Below, piece by piece: positions 41,234 through 49,250 of a stretch of DNA of 64,000 bases (the stretch's first letter is position 1; each line of letters starts with the position of its first letter). Position numbers and translations under genes: made by a program. Under the pieces are notes generated by a model that saw only the letters and a program-made list of their open reading frames with translations, ran no database searches and was not told the origin of the DNA. Source of the stretch: an uncultured Oscillospiraceae bacterium (lineage in GTDB: Bacteria; Bacillota; Clostridia; Oscillospirales; Oscillospiraceae); NCBI GenBank assembly GCA_949841355.1, contig CATKZP010000007.1, positions 62,001 through 126,000 on the forward strand, in the 5' to 3' direction.

Positions 41234-41847
41234 TTCAAAACATTGTATTTGACATGGGCGGAGTGCTCATCAATTTCGACGCCCAGCGCTACACCGCCCG
41301 GTTCGTCCCCGACCCGGCGGACTACGAGCTCATTCGGCGGGAGCTGTTCCGCTCGGTGGAGTGGATTCGTATGGACCGGGGGTCCATCACCGACGAGGAG
41401 GCGGTGGCCAGCGTCTGCCGCCGCCTGCCCCAGCGGCTGCACCAGGCGGTGCGGGACATTCTGGACAACTGGCACCGGGACATCCCCCCGCTGGACGGCG
41501 TATACGAGCTGGTGCGGGAGCTCAAGGGCAAGGGGTACGGCATCTATCTGCTGTCCAACACCTGCACCCGCTTCCACAGCTTCCGGGAGAGCATCCCCGC
41601 CCTGCAATTCTTTGACGGGGAGTTCATCTCCGCCGACTGCCACCTGGTCAAGCCGGAGCCGGGGATCTATCTGCGGTTCCTGGAGCAGTTCCGCCTCCGG
41701 CCCGAGCAGTGCGTGTTCATCGACGACGTGCCGCTCAACATCGAGGCCGCCATCCGCTGCGGCTTCCACGGCATCGTCTACCACAACGACCCCGCCCGCC
41801 TGCGGGAGGAGCTGCGGGCGCTGGGCGTGGACGCGGACAGTCTATAG
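41230..41847 (+). CDS. HAD-superfamily phosphatase (subfamily IA)
   Basis: The 205-residue protein has the HAD nucleophile motif FDMGGVLINFD (Asp9), Thr/Ser motif LLSNT (about residue 112), Lys in HLVKPEPGIY and acidic motif IDDVPLN. It is YihX-like, acting on small phosphate esters. It overlaps the permease stop by four bases and belongs to the importer operon, suggesting that a phosphorylated compound is imported or produced. Confidence 0.88.
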   Translation: MIQNIVFDMGGVLINFDAQRYTARFVPDPADYELIRRELFRSVEWIRMDRGSITDEEAVASVCRRLPQRLHQAVRDILDNWHRDIPPLDGVYELVRELKGKGYGIYLLSNTCTRFHSFRESIPALQFFDGEFISADCHLVKPEPGIYLRFLEQFRLRPEQCVFIDDVPLNIEAAIRCGFHGIVYHNDPARLREELRALGVDADSL

Positions 41848-41857
41848 CCCCCTTTTC

Positions 41858-41890
41858 GCGGAGGGCCGCTTGTGCGGCCCTCCGCTTTTT
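41858..41890 (+). terminator. Strong terminator of the ABC-HAD operon
   Basis: A perfect 12-bp stem (41858-41869 with 41874-41885, loop TTGT) followed by T5. Confidence 0.95.
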
Positions 41891-41967
41891 GCCCCGGCCC
41901 CGGACCGAGTATTAAAAGTTTTAACTTCGCCTTCCAAAAAACTTAACCATTCCCCGGCAAAAACACC

Positions 41968-41996
41968 TTGAAAAAGGGCGGCCCGCATGGTATCAT
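41968..41996 (+). promoter_or_regulatory. Sigma-A promoter of the DUF2752-DUF4234 pair
   Basis: TTGAAA (41968-41973), 17-base spacer and TATCAT (41991-41996), 70 bases before the DUF2752 start. Confidence 0.65.
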
Positions 41997-42065
41997 CAAA
42001 ACCATCACGGACTACGCCGCGCGCTCCCTCCGGGGGCGCCGCCGGCCCCTTGCGGAGGGCGCCCT

Positions 42066-42461
42066 ATGAATCGAAAAGATGTGTCCGCCCTGGCCGGCAT
42101 CGCGCTGTTCTACGTCCTCATTGAGTCGCTGGGCGTCACCTGCCCCATCCGCTTCCTCACAGGGATCTCCTGCGCGGGCTGCGGCATGAGCCGGGCGTGG
42201 CTGTCGCTGCTGCGGCTGGACCTGGCCGGCGCGCTGTACTACCACCCACTGTTCTGGCTCCCCATCCCGGCAGCGGCGCTGCTGCTGTTTCGCGGCCGCC
42301 TGCCCAAGCGGGCGTTTACGGTGGGGCTCAGCCTGTGCGGCGTGCTGTTCATCCTCGTTTATTTCATCCGCCTGGGCCTGCCCGGGGAAGTGGTCTCCTT
42401 TGCCCCGCAGCAGGGGCTTATCTGGCGGCTGCTCTCCGGCGTCTCGGGCGGTGTGGGATAA
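42066..42461 (+). CDS. DUF2752 membrane protein
   Basis: The 131-residue protein has three membrane helices and the DUF2752 signature CPIRFLTGISCAGCGMSRAW, matching the family pattern CP...TG..C.GCG.TRA. The function is unknown. The cysteine cluster lies between helix one and two. It is followed at 27 bases by a zinc-ribbon DUF4234 gene, a pairing often seen in Clostridia. The start is preceded by a GGAGGGCGCC stretch. Confidence 0.85.
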   Translation: MNRKDVSALAGIALFYVLIESLGVTCPIRFLTGISCAGCGMSRAWLSLLRLDLAGALYYHPLFWLPIPAAALLLFRGRLPKRAFTVGLSLCGVLFILVYFIRLGLPGEVVSFAPQQGLIWRLLSGVSGGVG

Positions 42462-42488
42462 AATCTAGCAAGAGAGAAGGGAATTTCT

Positions 42489-43697
42489 ATGAAGTGTTGG
42501 AATTGTGGAAATGAAACCGCTTCGGGCGCACGGTTCTGCGGCGTGTGCGGCGTGGACCTGTCCCAGGCCCCCCAGGGCCAGCCCGGCGGACCTACCCCGC
42601 CGCCTCCCCCTCCCGGTCCCCAGCGTCAGGACCCCTGGAACACCAACCCCAGCGGAAATGAGATGATCCTGAAGATCTTTGCCGCCGTGTGCGCGGTGCT
42701 CTATGGCGTGACGGCCATCCGGCGCGTATTCAACTTGCTGGGCGGCGTGCTGGACGTTCTCCGCTTCTATTTCAGCATCAGCTCGCTGCTTTACTTGATC
42801 CTCAACGGCCTCACGGTGGTCCTGTGCGTGTGGATGACAGGGGTGCTCATCATGTTCGTCATGAGGCGCACGCCCCAAAACACCGACGGGCTGCTCCTCC
42901 TCCTGGCCGGCGGCGGGGCGGGCGTCGTTGTGGTGCGGCTGCTCAACACCCTCATCACCGCCCTCTTTAACTCCTACTTCTTCGTGGACAGCCTGAAGAA
43001 CTTCTTCCTGTGGACCCTGGGCGCCGCCGTTGTCGTGGCCGGCATGTACGCCATCCTCCGCTTTGTGCTGGGGGAAAATCCCCTGGTGGGCAAGGACAGA
43101 GACGTCCTCGCTCAGGAGGTGCGCGACACGGTGAGCAGCCTCACCCAGAGCGCCGGCGAAGCCGCCCAGAGCGCCAAAGCCAGCTGGGACGCCCAGCAGC
43201 AGGCCAAACAGGAGCAGCAGGCCCAGTGGGCCCAGCAGAACGCCCAGTATCAGGCGGCTCCCGGCCAGCCCGCTCCCCCGCCCATGGGCTACGCCCCCTA
43301 CCGCCTCAAGGCGGACCGCAGCCTGGTGGCTTACATTCTGCTCAATTTCATCACCTGCGGCATCTACGGCTGGTACTTCCTCTATGCCCTGGCCCGGGAC
43401 GTGAACGCCGTGTGCGCTGGGGACGGCAAAAGCACCGCCGGCCTGGTCAAGCTGATCCTGCTCAGCTTCATCACCTGCGGCATCTACAGCTTCTTCTGGT
43501 ACTACAACCTGGGCAACCGTCTGGCCGCCAACGCCCCCCGGTACGGCCTGAACTTCCAGGAGAACGGCACCACCATTCTGCTGTGGCTGGTGCTTGGCTC
43601 CATGCTGTGCGGCATCGGCCCCTTCATCGCCATGCACATCATCATCAAGAACACTAACAGCCTGTGCGGCGCTTACAACTACCAGCACGGCATCTGA
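42489..43697 (+). CDS. Zinc-ribbon DUF4234 membrane protein
   Basis: The 402-residue protein begins with a zinc ribbon (MKCWNCGNETASGARFCGVC), then a Pro-rich linker and four membrane helices (about 55-200). A Gln/Ala-rich coiled stretch (about 225-265) leads to a C-terminal DUF4234 domain with two FITCGIY(G/S) repeats and further helices. Similar proteins are common in Clostridia, but none has a known role. Confidence 0.8.
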   Translation: MKCWNCGNETASGARFCGVCGVDLSQAPQGQPGGPTPPPPPPGPQRQDPWNTNPSGNEMILKIFAAVCAVLYGVTAIRRVFNLLGGVLDVLRFYFSISSLLYLILNGLTVVLCVWMTGVLIMFVMRRTPQNTDGLLLLLAGGGAGVVVVRLLNTLITALFNSYFFVDSLKNFFLWTLGAAVVVAGMYAILRFVLGENPLVGKDRDVLAQEVRDTVSSLTQSAGEAAQSAKASWDAQQQAKQEQQAQWAQQNAQYQAAPGQPAPPPMGYAPYRLKADRSLVAYILLNFITCGIYGWYFLYALARDVNAVCAGDGKSTAGLVKLILLSFITCGIYSFFWYYNLGNRLAANAPRYGLNFQENGTTILLWLVLGSMLCGIGPFIAMHIIIKNTNSLCGAYNYQHGI

Positions 43698-43707
43698 TCC
43701 CAACGGC

Positions 43708-43741
43708 AAAGGGCCGGGCTCTTCGGAGTCCGGCCCTTTTT
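43708..43741 (+). terminator. Terminator with TTCG tetraloop
   Basis: AAAGGGCCGGGCTC (43708-43721) and GAGTCCGGCCCTTT (43726-43739) form a stem with one mismatch around TTCG, followed by further T residues. Confidence 0.9.
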
Positions 43742-43758
43742 ATCCGCCTGCGGGCGTG

Positions 43759-43788
43759 AAAAAGCGGCGGGCTATACCGCCGCTTTTT
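43759..43788. terminator. Bidirectional terminator
   Basis: AAAAAGCGGCGG (43759-43770) pairs perfectly with CCGCCGCTTTTT (43777-43788). It serves mainly the wall hydrolase gene on the minus strand. Confidence 0.9.
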
Positions 43789-43807
43789 GCTGTGTCTGCT
43801 GTCCTGC

Positions 43808-44935
43808 TTACTCGTAGAAGGCGTGGTCTCCGATGGTGGCCACATAGGTCCGGGTCCGGGAGGCGTAGCTGCGCAGCCCCGCCGCGTTAAAGAACAGGGC
43901 GTTGGGCATTACCTGGGCCCCGTCCATCACCATCTTGGCCGCCGCCACCGATTCCTCGTTGGGCTCGCGGTAGATGGAGCCGGTGGCCGCCGGAGTGAAC
44001 TGGTTCTTCTGGAACAGCACTTCATAGATACTGTCCGGGAAGCGGGGATTGTGCAGGCGGTTCATCACCACATTGCCCACGGCGATCTTTCCCTCCAGGG
44101 ACTGATTGCCGCTCTCCGCATTGATGATGCGGGCCAGCCAATACAGGATGTCGTTGTCGTAGGTCTCCCACCCAGCGTCCAGGTAGGGCTGGGCGTCCGG
44201 CTGATGGGCCAGCAGAACCACCTCGTTCTCCGCGTCAAAGTCCACGCTGACGTTGAACACCTTGGCCAGCACGCGGATGGGGGCAGCCACACAGCCGTTT
44301 AGCTGGATCAGCCCGTCCTCCGCATAGAGGTAGCGGCCATTGGCCACTAGGTACTGCTCGCCCTCTACGGCCAGCAGGTCCAGGTCGTCCATCACCGCGT
44401 TGGCGGGCACAGGGGTCTCCGCCAGCGTTCCGGTTGCGTCCGCGCCGGCCTCGGGCTGCGCAGACTCGTCTGCCGGCTGGTCCCAGGCGTCCGCCGGGAC
44501 CTCATCGGCCCCTTCCACAGACGTCTCGAACCCATTTGCGGACTCGCCGTAAGCGTCGGGAATCTCCGCCGCCTGGCCGTCCACGGTCCCGGACTCCTCG
44601 GGGAACTGCGGGACCTCCACCACCTCCACCACTGTGGAGGCGTTGACACGGACCACGCCGTTCTCCTCCTCCACCATGGCCTCGGCGTCCATCAGGGACA
44701 CAAAGGAACTCACCGTCGCGTAGCACACGCCGCCGCGCATCTCATACTCCACTGTAAGGACCGGCTCGCCATCCAGTCGGATGGCGCTTTGCACCTCCTC
44801 GATCTCCGTGCCGGCCTCTTCTACGAAGGGCTCCTCCACAGGAGGCGGCTCCACCGCAGCGGCGGCCAGCGCGGGCAGGACAAGGCTCACGACAGCGAGG
44901 GAGGCCAGAAGGAAACTGGCTGCTCGTTTTTTCAT
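43808..44935 (-). CDS. SleB-like cell wall hydrolase (long paralogue)
   Basis: The 375-residue secreted protein has a signal peptide (about 1-25), a long acidic Pro/Glu/Ala-rich region (about 110-180), a copper-amine-oxidase-N-like repeat region (about 185-245) and a C-terminal SleB/Hydrolase_2 domain (YWLARIINAESGNQSLEGKI, then AVGNVVMNRLHNPRFPDSIY). SleB domains are lytic transglycosylases, with the Glu of NAES catalytic. A shorter paralogue lies upstream on the same strand. Both promoters carry WalR-type boxes. Confidence 0.9.
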   Translation of the reverse strand: MKKRAASFLLASLAVVSLVLPALAAAAVEPPPVEEPFVEEAGTEIEEVQSAIRLDGEPVLTVEYEMRGGVCYATVSSFVSLMDAEAMVEEENGVVRVNASTVVEVVEVPQFPEESGTVDGQAAEIPDAYGESANGFETSVEGADEVPADAWDQPADESAQPEAGADATGTLAETPVPANAVMDDLDLLAVEGEQYLVANGRYLYAEDGLIQLNGCVAAPIRVLAKVFNVSVDFDAENEVVLLAHQPDAQPYLDAGWETYDNDILYWLARIINAESGNQSLEGKIAVGNVVMNRLHNPRFPDSIYEVLFQKNQFTPAATGSIYREPNEESVAAAKMVMDGAQVMPNALFFNAAGLRSYASRTRTYVATIGDHAFYE

Positions 44936-44950
44936 GAAATCTCTCCTTAA

Positions 44951-44974
44951 TTACAATTTGTTCTCAAATTGTAA
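44951..44974. repeat. Palindrome in the wall hydrolase leader
   Basis: TTACAATTTG (44951-44960) and CAAATTGTAA (44965-44974) form a perfect 10-bp dyad around TTCT. It overlaps the WalR-type box and lies just upstream of the ribosome site. Confidence 0.6.
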
Positions 44975-44986
44975 CCACATTGTAAC
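44970..44986. promoter_or_regulatory. WalR-type box at the long hydrolase promoter
   Basis: TGTAAC-N5-TGTAAC matches the WalR (YycF) consensus TGTWAH-N5-TGTWAH. On the minus strand a promoter TTGCAA-N17-TACAAT (45009-44981) overlaps it, so the box covers the -10 and early transcribed bases, a position that suggests repression. Confidence 0.65.
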
Positions 44987-45024
44987 TTATTCAAAACCGT
45001 TTTGCAACCTTTTGAGTTCAGCAA

Positions 45025-45061
45025 AATAGCCGAACCTCTTTTCGATTGAGGCTCGGCTATT
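45025..45061 (-). terminator. Terminator of the short wall hydrolase
   Basis: A 14-bp stem with one mismatch (45025-45038 with 45048-45061) followed on the minus strand by TTTTGC. Confidence 0.65.
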
Positions 45062-45121
45062 GTGCAATCTATACAGTTTCTCTCGTTTTCCACAAAACAT
45101 GACTGGAATTTTTTGGGGCGC

Positions 45122-45925
45122 TCATAGGTAGAACCAGTGGCATCCGATGGTGGTCACATAGGTCCGGTTCTCCATGGTCCAGTGGTTGTCGGTGAGCTCG
45201 GGGGCGATAAAATACAGGCTGTCTCCCGCCGCCCGGGCCCCGTCCAGCACCAGCTTGGCCGCCAGCACGCTCTCCGCGGTGGGCTCGTTGTAGACGGTGC
45301 CGTTGGCCACCGGGGTGAACTGCACCCCCCACTCCCGGTCAAAAATCACCTCCCGGATGGTATCGGGGAACTCGTCGCTGGCCACCCGGTTGAGCACCAC
45401 CGTGCCCACCGCCAGCTTGCCCAGCAGGGGCTCTCCCCGGCTCTCAGCGGAGATGATGCGGGCCATCCAGTACAAATCCTCCTCCGTATAGGGCGTTTTC
45501 TCCGGCCGCCCCGCCCCCGGGGTGAGGGTGACGCCCTCCCGGGCGCTCCACTCCACCTGGCCTCCCAGGGCCTGGGCCAGCGCCCGGATGGGCACCAGAG
45601 TGCTGCCCTGCTCCAGCCGCACCCCGCGGGGTATGTAGAACGCCCGGCCGTTCACACTCAGCCACTGCTCTCCCGGTGTGGCGGACAGGGTGAGCCCGCT
45701 CCCCCGCACCCAAGCGGTCCCGTCCTCCCAGGTGACCACGGCATCCGGAGCCAGCAGCCCGGCCACCGACCGCAGGGACACATAAGTGGTGTCCCCCTCC
45801 ACCAGCCGGGCCCGGCTCTCGGCCCACAAATTCTGCCCGTTGACACGCAGCACCTCCGCCGCCGAAGCGGGCAGCACCAACGCCGCCGCCAGCGTCAATC
45901 CCAAAAGGGTTTGCCTGATTTTCAT
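45122..45925 (-). CDS. SleB-like cell wall hydrolase (short paralogue)
   Basis: The 267-residue protein has a signal peptide (ending PASAAEV, about residue 22), a copper-amine-oxidase-N domain (about 25-135, with RLEQGSTLVPIRALAQALGG) that probably binds the wall, and a SleB/Hydrolase_2 domain (YWMARIISAESRGEPLLGKL, AVGTVVLNRVASDEFPDTI). The catalytic Glu is in SAES. It resembles the downstream neighbour over the hydrolase domain, so the two likely arose by tandem duplication. Confidence 0.92.
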   Translation of the reverse strand: MKIRQTLLGLTLAAALVLPASAAEVLRVNGQNLWAESRARLVEGDTTYVSLRSVAGLLAPDAVVTWEDGTAWVRGSGLTLSATPGEQWLSVNGRAFYIPRGVRLEQGSTLVPIRALAQALGGQVEWSAREGVTLTPGAGRPEKTPYTEEDLYWMARIISAESRGEPLLGKLAVGTVVLNRVASDEFPDTIREVIFDREWGVQFTPVANGTVYNEPTAESVLAAKLVLDGARAAGDSLYFIAPELTDNHWTMENRTYVTTIGCHWFYL

Positions 45926-45959
45926 AGTTCTTCACTCCTTGGGGTCGATATGGTTATAT

Positions 45960-45976
45960 TGTAACCAATTTGTAAC
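45960..45976. promoter_or_regulatory. WalR-type box at the short hydrolase promoter
   Basis: TGTAAC-N5-TGTAAC, the same arrangement as at 44970. A minus-strand promoter TTGCCT-N17-TACAAT overlaps it, with the box covering the spacer and -10. Confidence 0.65.
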
Positions 45977-46029
45977 CATCAGGCAAGGCAAAATGGCTGG
46001 AAGCCCAGGGACAATCTTCCAGGGGCGCA

Positions 46030-46060
46030 AAAAAAGCTCCCCGCCGCTTGGCGGGGAGCT
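46030..46060 (-). terminator. Terminator of the TSCPD gene
   Basis: A perfect 11-bp stem (46035-46045 with 46050-46060, loop of 4) followed on the minus strand by T7. Confidence 0.92.
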
Positions 46061-46075
46061 CTTCTCCGATCCTAG

Positions 46076-46321
46076 TTACTGGGCGGACTTCAGCGCCTGG
46101 GCCAGCTGGTCCGGGCAGGAGGTGGGCTTCATGCCGCAGCGGATGCCCTCCATCCGGGCAATGGCCTCCTCCACCTTCATCCCCTTGAGCAGCGCGCTCA
46201 CACCCTGGAGATTGCCGTGGCAGCCGCCCACCACGCGCACGGCCTGAATCACGCCGCCCTCCACGTCGATCTCCATGCTCCGGGAGCACACCCCTTTGGG
46301 GGAATACTTGATGGTTTCCAT
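46076..46321 (-). CDS. TSCPD-domain protein
   Basis: The 81-residue protein matches the short TSCPD family (TIGR03905 type): YSPKGVCSRSMEIDVEGGVI, GGCHGNLQGVSALLKGM and TSCPDQLAQAL at the C-terminus. The same motif occurs in the C-terminus of some ribonucleotide reductases, where it is a metal-binding tail; the stand-alone form has no known function. Cys residues in GVCS, GGCHGN and TSCPD could bind metal. It is the last gene of a three-gene minus-strand group. Confidence 0.88.
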   Translation of the reverse strand: METIKYSPKGVCSRSMEIDVEGGVIQAVRVVGGCHGNLQGVSALLKGMKVEEAIARMEGIRCGMKPTSCPDQLAQALKSAQ

Positions 46322-46353
46322 CTATCTCTTCCTTTCCTTTTAAGATACGGCAT

Positions 46354-46740
46354 CTATTCCTGGTCTCCCGGCCAGTCCTCCCCGCGGCGCAGGGCGTCCA
46401 GCTGGGCGGAATCCTTGTATTCCAGGCTGCGCTCCCCTGCCAGCCCCTCCACATGGTGGGTCAGCTCGTGGCGCAGGGTGGTGCGCAGCTCGTCCTCCCA
46501 CACCCGCCGGGGCTCGTCAAACAGCAGCGCGGCGAAGGAGCCGTAGTAGATGTTGATATACCGCCCCATCTCGTCCCAGCAGTACTCGCCCATGATGTAG
46601 ACGTCCTCACCGGCGTCCGGGTCGGGCAGCGCCTCCTCCAGCAGCAGAATGCCGCCGTTAAGCTCCTGGAACAGCTCCTGGGGGAATTCCTCGCATACGC
46701 TGTCCAAAATCCCGCTCACTTCGTCGATGGACAGAATCAT
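46354..46740 (-). CDS. Zincin-like metallopeptidase family protein
   Basis: The 128-residue protein has an HELTHH motif (about residue 91) in the context LRTTLRHELTHHVEGLAGE, which fits HExxH zinc proteases of the small zincin-like (MTD1) family. Length is normal for that family. It has no signal peptide, so it acts in the cytoplasm; no substrate is known. It starts 12 bases after the preceding gene with a GGAGGCGG ribosome site. Confidence 0.78.
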   Translation of the reverse strand: MILSIDEVSGILDSVCEEFPQELFQELNGGILLLEEALPDPDAGEDVYIMGEYCWDEMGRYINIYYGSFAALLFDEPRRVWEDELRTTLRHELTHHVEGLAGERSLEYKDSAQLDALRRGEDWPGDQE

Positions 46741-46752
46741 TTCAGCCGCCTC

Positions 46753-47544
46753 CTATAACACGATCAGCCCGTACAGCCCGGCCAGCCGGTCCAGCTCCTC
46801 CCGGCTCAGCTCGCCGGTGCCGTCGTAGAACGCCCGGCCCTGATAGGCCCGCAGCGCCCCCTCCAGCAGCTCCGGCACGTCGGAGCACAGGCACAGGGCC
46901 TTGCCCACGGCGTACTGGTGCTGGGCGAATATCTCCACGTCGTCCTGGCTCTGGATGGCGATTTTCACCGCGCCCACCGGGTCGTCCTCGGCGGCGATGA
47001 TGTCCTCCAGCAGGGTGGGGCCGCACTCCAGCTCCTCTCCCACGTCGATGGTGCGGGTGATGAAGCAGGGGTCCGTCCCCGTGGCGCAAGGGATGGCGTC
47101 CGGGTCACGCGGGGCAGGCGTATAGGCCCAGGGCACGATCTCCCCCTCCCGCACCTGGAACAGGGGGATCTGAGCGCAGGCCGCCAGCTCGCCCAGCAGC
47201 TCCTCCGCCTCCTCCCGGGGGCAGTCGATGCCGAAGGCGGCCGCCCCCATTCCCTCGCACACGAACAGGGCGGCCAGCATGTGCACCCGGGCGGAGGATC
47301 TGCCCTCCCCGCCGCACGCCCAGCTCACCCAGGGCGCGCCGCAGCCCAGCGCCTTCGCCGCCAGCAAAGCGGCCCGGCACTCAGCCATGGTGGTCATGCC
47401 CGCCAGGTGGACGGGCCCGTCCCCCGGCCGCAGCCGCCCGCGGCAGGCCGCCGCCAGCCCCTCAAAATCCGTCTCTCCCACCGGGAGCACGTCCAGCCCC
47501 CGGGAGCCCAGCGTCTGCTGGAATATGGGCACAGAAGCGTCCAT
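46753..47544 (-). CDS. Homocysteine-methyltransferase-like barrel protein
   Basis: The 263-residue protein contains HLAGMTTMAECRAALLAAKA and, further on, GAAAFGIDCP, which resemble the TSLAEARAA and GxNC blocks of homocysteine S-methyltransferases; the Cys would be the first zinc ligand. The final Cys-Cys zinc ligands and the N-terminal barrel part are not visible, so this is a shortened or repurposed relative. The C-terminal half (about 150-263) is unrecognised. It has its own promoter and heads a group with the zincin-like gene. Confidence 0.45.
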   Translation of the reverse strand: MDASVPIFQQTLGSRGLDVLPVGETDFEGLAAACRGRLRPGDGPVHLAGMTTMAECRAALLAAKALGCGAPWVSWACGGEGRSSARVHMLAALFVCEGMGAAAFGIDCPREEAEELLGELAACAQIPLFQVREGEIVPWAYTPAPRDPDAIPCATGTDPCFITRTIDVGEELECGPTLLEDIIAAEDDPVGAVKIAIQSQDDVEIFAQHQYAVGKALCLCSDVPELLEGALRAYQGRAFYDGTGELSREELDRLAGLYGLIVL

Positions 47545-47646
47545 GATCCGGCTTCACAGCTCCTTTGTCTCATAAATTTCCGGCCTGAATGGCAGTATTG
47601 CGCCCGCCGCGCGCCGGCAAAGCCCCGCGCAGCGCAGCTTTCGGTT

Positions 47647-47675
47647 ATTATAGCAAACCTTTGCCGGAATAGCAA
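47647..47675 (-). promoter_or_regulatory. Sigma-A promoter of the methyltransferase-like gene
   Basis: On the minus strand TTGCTA (47675-47670), 17-base spacer and TATAAT (47652-47647). Confidence 0.75.
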
Positions 47676-47701
47676 GAGCCTTGTCCTCGGGCAATTGTCC
47701 A

Positions 47702-47730
47702 TTTACAAACTTCGACAGGATTGGTATAAT
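47702..47730 (+). promoter_or_regulatory. Sigma-A promoter of the DUF3048 gene
   Basis: TTTACA (47702-47707), 17-base spacer and TATAAT (47725-47730), divergent from the promoter at 47647. Confidence 0.75.
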
Positions 47731-47778
47731 AAGACTGACTTCCCCGCCTGCGGGCGGCGCATTCTAGGAGGGAACCCT

Positions 47779-48867
47779 ATGAAACGTATCGTCTGTCTGT
47801 TTTGCGCCCTGCTGCTCCTGCTGTGCGCCGGATGCGGCGCGGAGGAGGCGGAGCCGTCCGCCACGCCCACCCAGCCCCTCCCCACCTCCGCTCCTCCCGA
47901 GAGCCAGGAGCCCCTTCCCACACCCACGCCCGCGCCTGCGTTCTACCATCCCCTCACCGGTCTGCCCTGCACCGAGGACCTGTCCGGCAAAAAACCGGCG
48001 GCGGTGATGCTCAACAATTTGAAAACCGCCCTGCCCCAGCAGGGGAACGGTCAGGCGGACGTCATTTACGAGGTGCTGGCGGAGGGCGGCATCACCCGGA
48101 TGCTGGCGGTGTACCAGCAGCCCGGCCAGCTGGGCCTTGTTGGCTCGGTGCGCTCCGCCCGGCAGTATTACTGGGAGCTGGCCCAGGGCCACGACGCGGT
48201 GTATATCCACGCCGGGGGCAGCCCGGAATTTTACAACACCAAGGACCGCCTGGGCCTGTTCACCGTGGACGGAGTGCGGGGCTACTACTCCGGCAAGGAC
48301 GCCGGGATGTTCTGGCGGGACCGGGACCGGGTGGCCGGCTATCACTACGACTATGAGCACTCCCTGCTCACCTCCGGCGAGGCCATCGCGGACATGCTGG
48401 CCCAGCGGGGGCTGGAGGAGCACAGCGGCGGCTATGCCTATGAGGCTCTCTTTACCGACGACGCCGCCCCCGCCGGCGGGCAGCGCGCCACCACAGTCAC
48501 CGTCCCCTTCTCCAACTACAAAACCGGCGTGTTCCGTTACTCCCCCTCCAGCGGGCTCTACCTGGCGGAGGAGTACGGCGAGCCCTACCTGGACGGCAAC
48601 GACGGCAGCCAGATCGGGGTGACCAACCTGCTGGTGCTCCAGGCGGTGTGCACCGTGGTGGACGACGCGGGCCGGATTGATGTGGACCTGTCCTCCGGCA
48701 GCGGCTGGTTCGCCTGCGGCGGCAAGATGATCCCCATTGTCTGGGAGAAGGGCGGCGCGGACCAGCAGCTGCGCTACGCCCAGGCGGACGGCTCCCCCCT
48801 GGCCCTGGGCCGGGGCAAGAGCTACGTGTGCATCATCCCCACCAGCAAAACCCCCACCGCCGAATAA
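47779..48867 (+). CDS. DUF3048 (YerB-type) lipoprotein
   Basis: The 362-residue protein has a lipoprotein signal (VCLFCALLLLLCAGC, Cys near residue 19), a Pro/Thr-rich linker and then the DUF3048 fold: HPLTGLPC, VMLNNLKTALPQQGNGQADV, YEVLAEGGITRMLAVYQ and the C-terminal FACGGKMIPIVWEKGG. It is anchored outside the membrane. YerB relatives are widespread in Firmicutes with no firm biochemical role. The start follows TAGGAGGG. Confidence 0.9.
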   Translation: MKRIVCLFCALLLLLCAGCGAEEAEPSATPTQPLPTSAPPESQEPLPTPTPAPAFYHPLTGLPCTEDLSGKKPAAVMLNNLKTALPQQGNGQADVIYEVLAEGGITRMLAVYQQPGQLGLVGSVRSARQYYWELAQGHDAVYIHAGGSPEFYNTKDRLGLFTVDGVRGYYSGKDAGMFWRDRDRVAGYHYDYEHSLLTSGEAIADMLAQRGLEEHSGGYAYEALFTDDAAPAGGQRATTVTVPFSNYKTGVFRYSPSSGLYLAEEYGEPYLDGNDGSQIGVTNLLVLQAVCTVVDDAGRIDVDLSSGSGWFACGGKMIPIVWEKGGADQQLRYAQADGSPLALGRGKSYVCIIPTSKTPTAE

Positions 48868-48990
48868 AAAACGCAGATTTTGGCGAAAAATTTTCCAGCA
48901 TAGCGGCGCGCCCACGGCGCAAACTACCTGCGTGACCATTTTGGCGGACGGGCCGCGCAGGTCCTCCGCCCGCAAAAGGAGGTTTGTACC

Positions 48991-49209
48991 GTGTTTCTGG
49001 ATAAGATCGCCCTGGCGGTGGCCGTCGTCGGCGGGCTGAACTGGGGGGCCATCGGGCTGTTCAATTTCGACCTGGTGGCCTTCATCTCCGGCGGTTCCGG
49101 CACCTGGCTGGCCCGCATCATCTACACGGTGGTGGGTCTGGCGGCGCTGTGGTGCCTCACCCTGCTGTTCCGGACCGAGGACGGCCGGACCCGGCACTCC
49201 CACGCATAA
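48991..49209 (+). CDS. DUF378 small membrane protein
   Basis: The 72-residue protein has two membrane helices and the DUF378 signature IALAVAVVGGLNWGAIGLFN followed by ARIIYTVVGLAAL. The function is unknown. It starts with GTG behind AAAGGAGG and is a single-gene unit ending at a strong terminator. Confidence 0.9.
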   Translation: MFLDKIALAVAVVGGLNWGAIGLFNFDLVAFISGGSGTWLARIIYTVVGLAALWCLTLLFRTEDGRTRHSHA

Positions 49210-49211
49210 CC

Positions 49212-49250
49212 AAAAAAATTCCCGGCGCTTCAAAGCGCCGGGAATTTTTT
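49212..49250. terminator. Bidirectional terminator
   Basis: A long perfect stem (49213-49230 with 49233-49250) with A and T runs on the outer sides. It ends the DUF378 transcript and overlaps the stop codon of the convergent phosphodiesterase gene. Confidence 0.93.

Noticed and set aside
41230-41847. Phosphonoacetaldehyde hydrolase (phosphonate use) for the HAD gene in the importer operon
   Set aside because: The motifs are those of general YihX-like HAD-IA phosphatases and no transaminase or other phosphonate genes accompany it.
44951-44974. Terminator in front of the long wall-hydrolase gene
   Set aside because: The dyad is AT-rich with no T tract and lies between the promoter and the ribosome site; an operator or leader role is more plausible.
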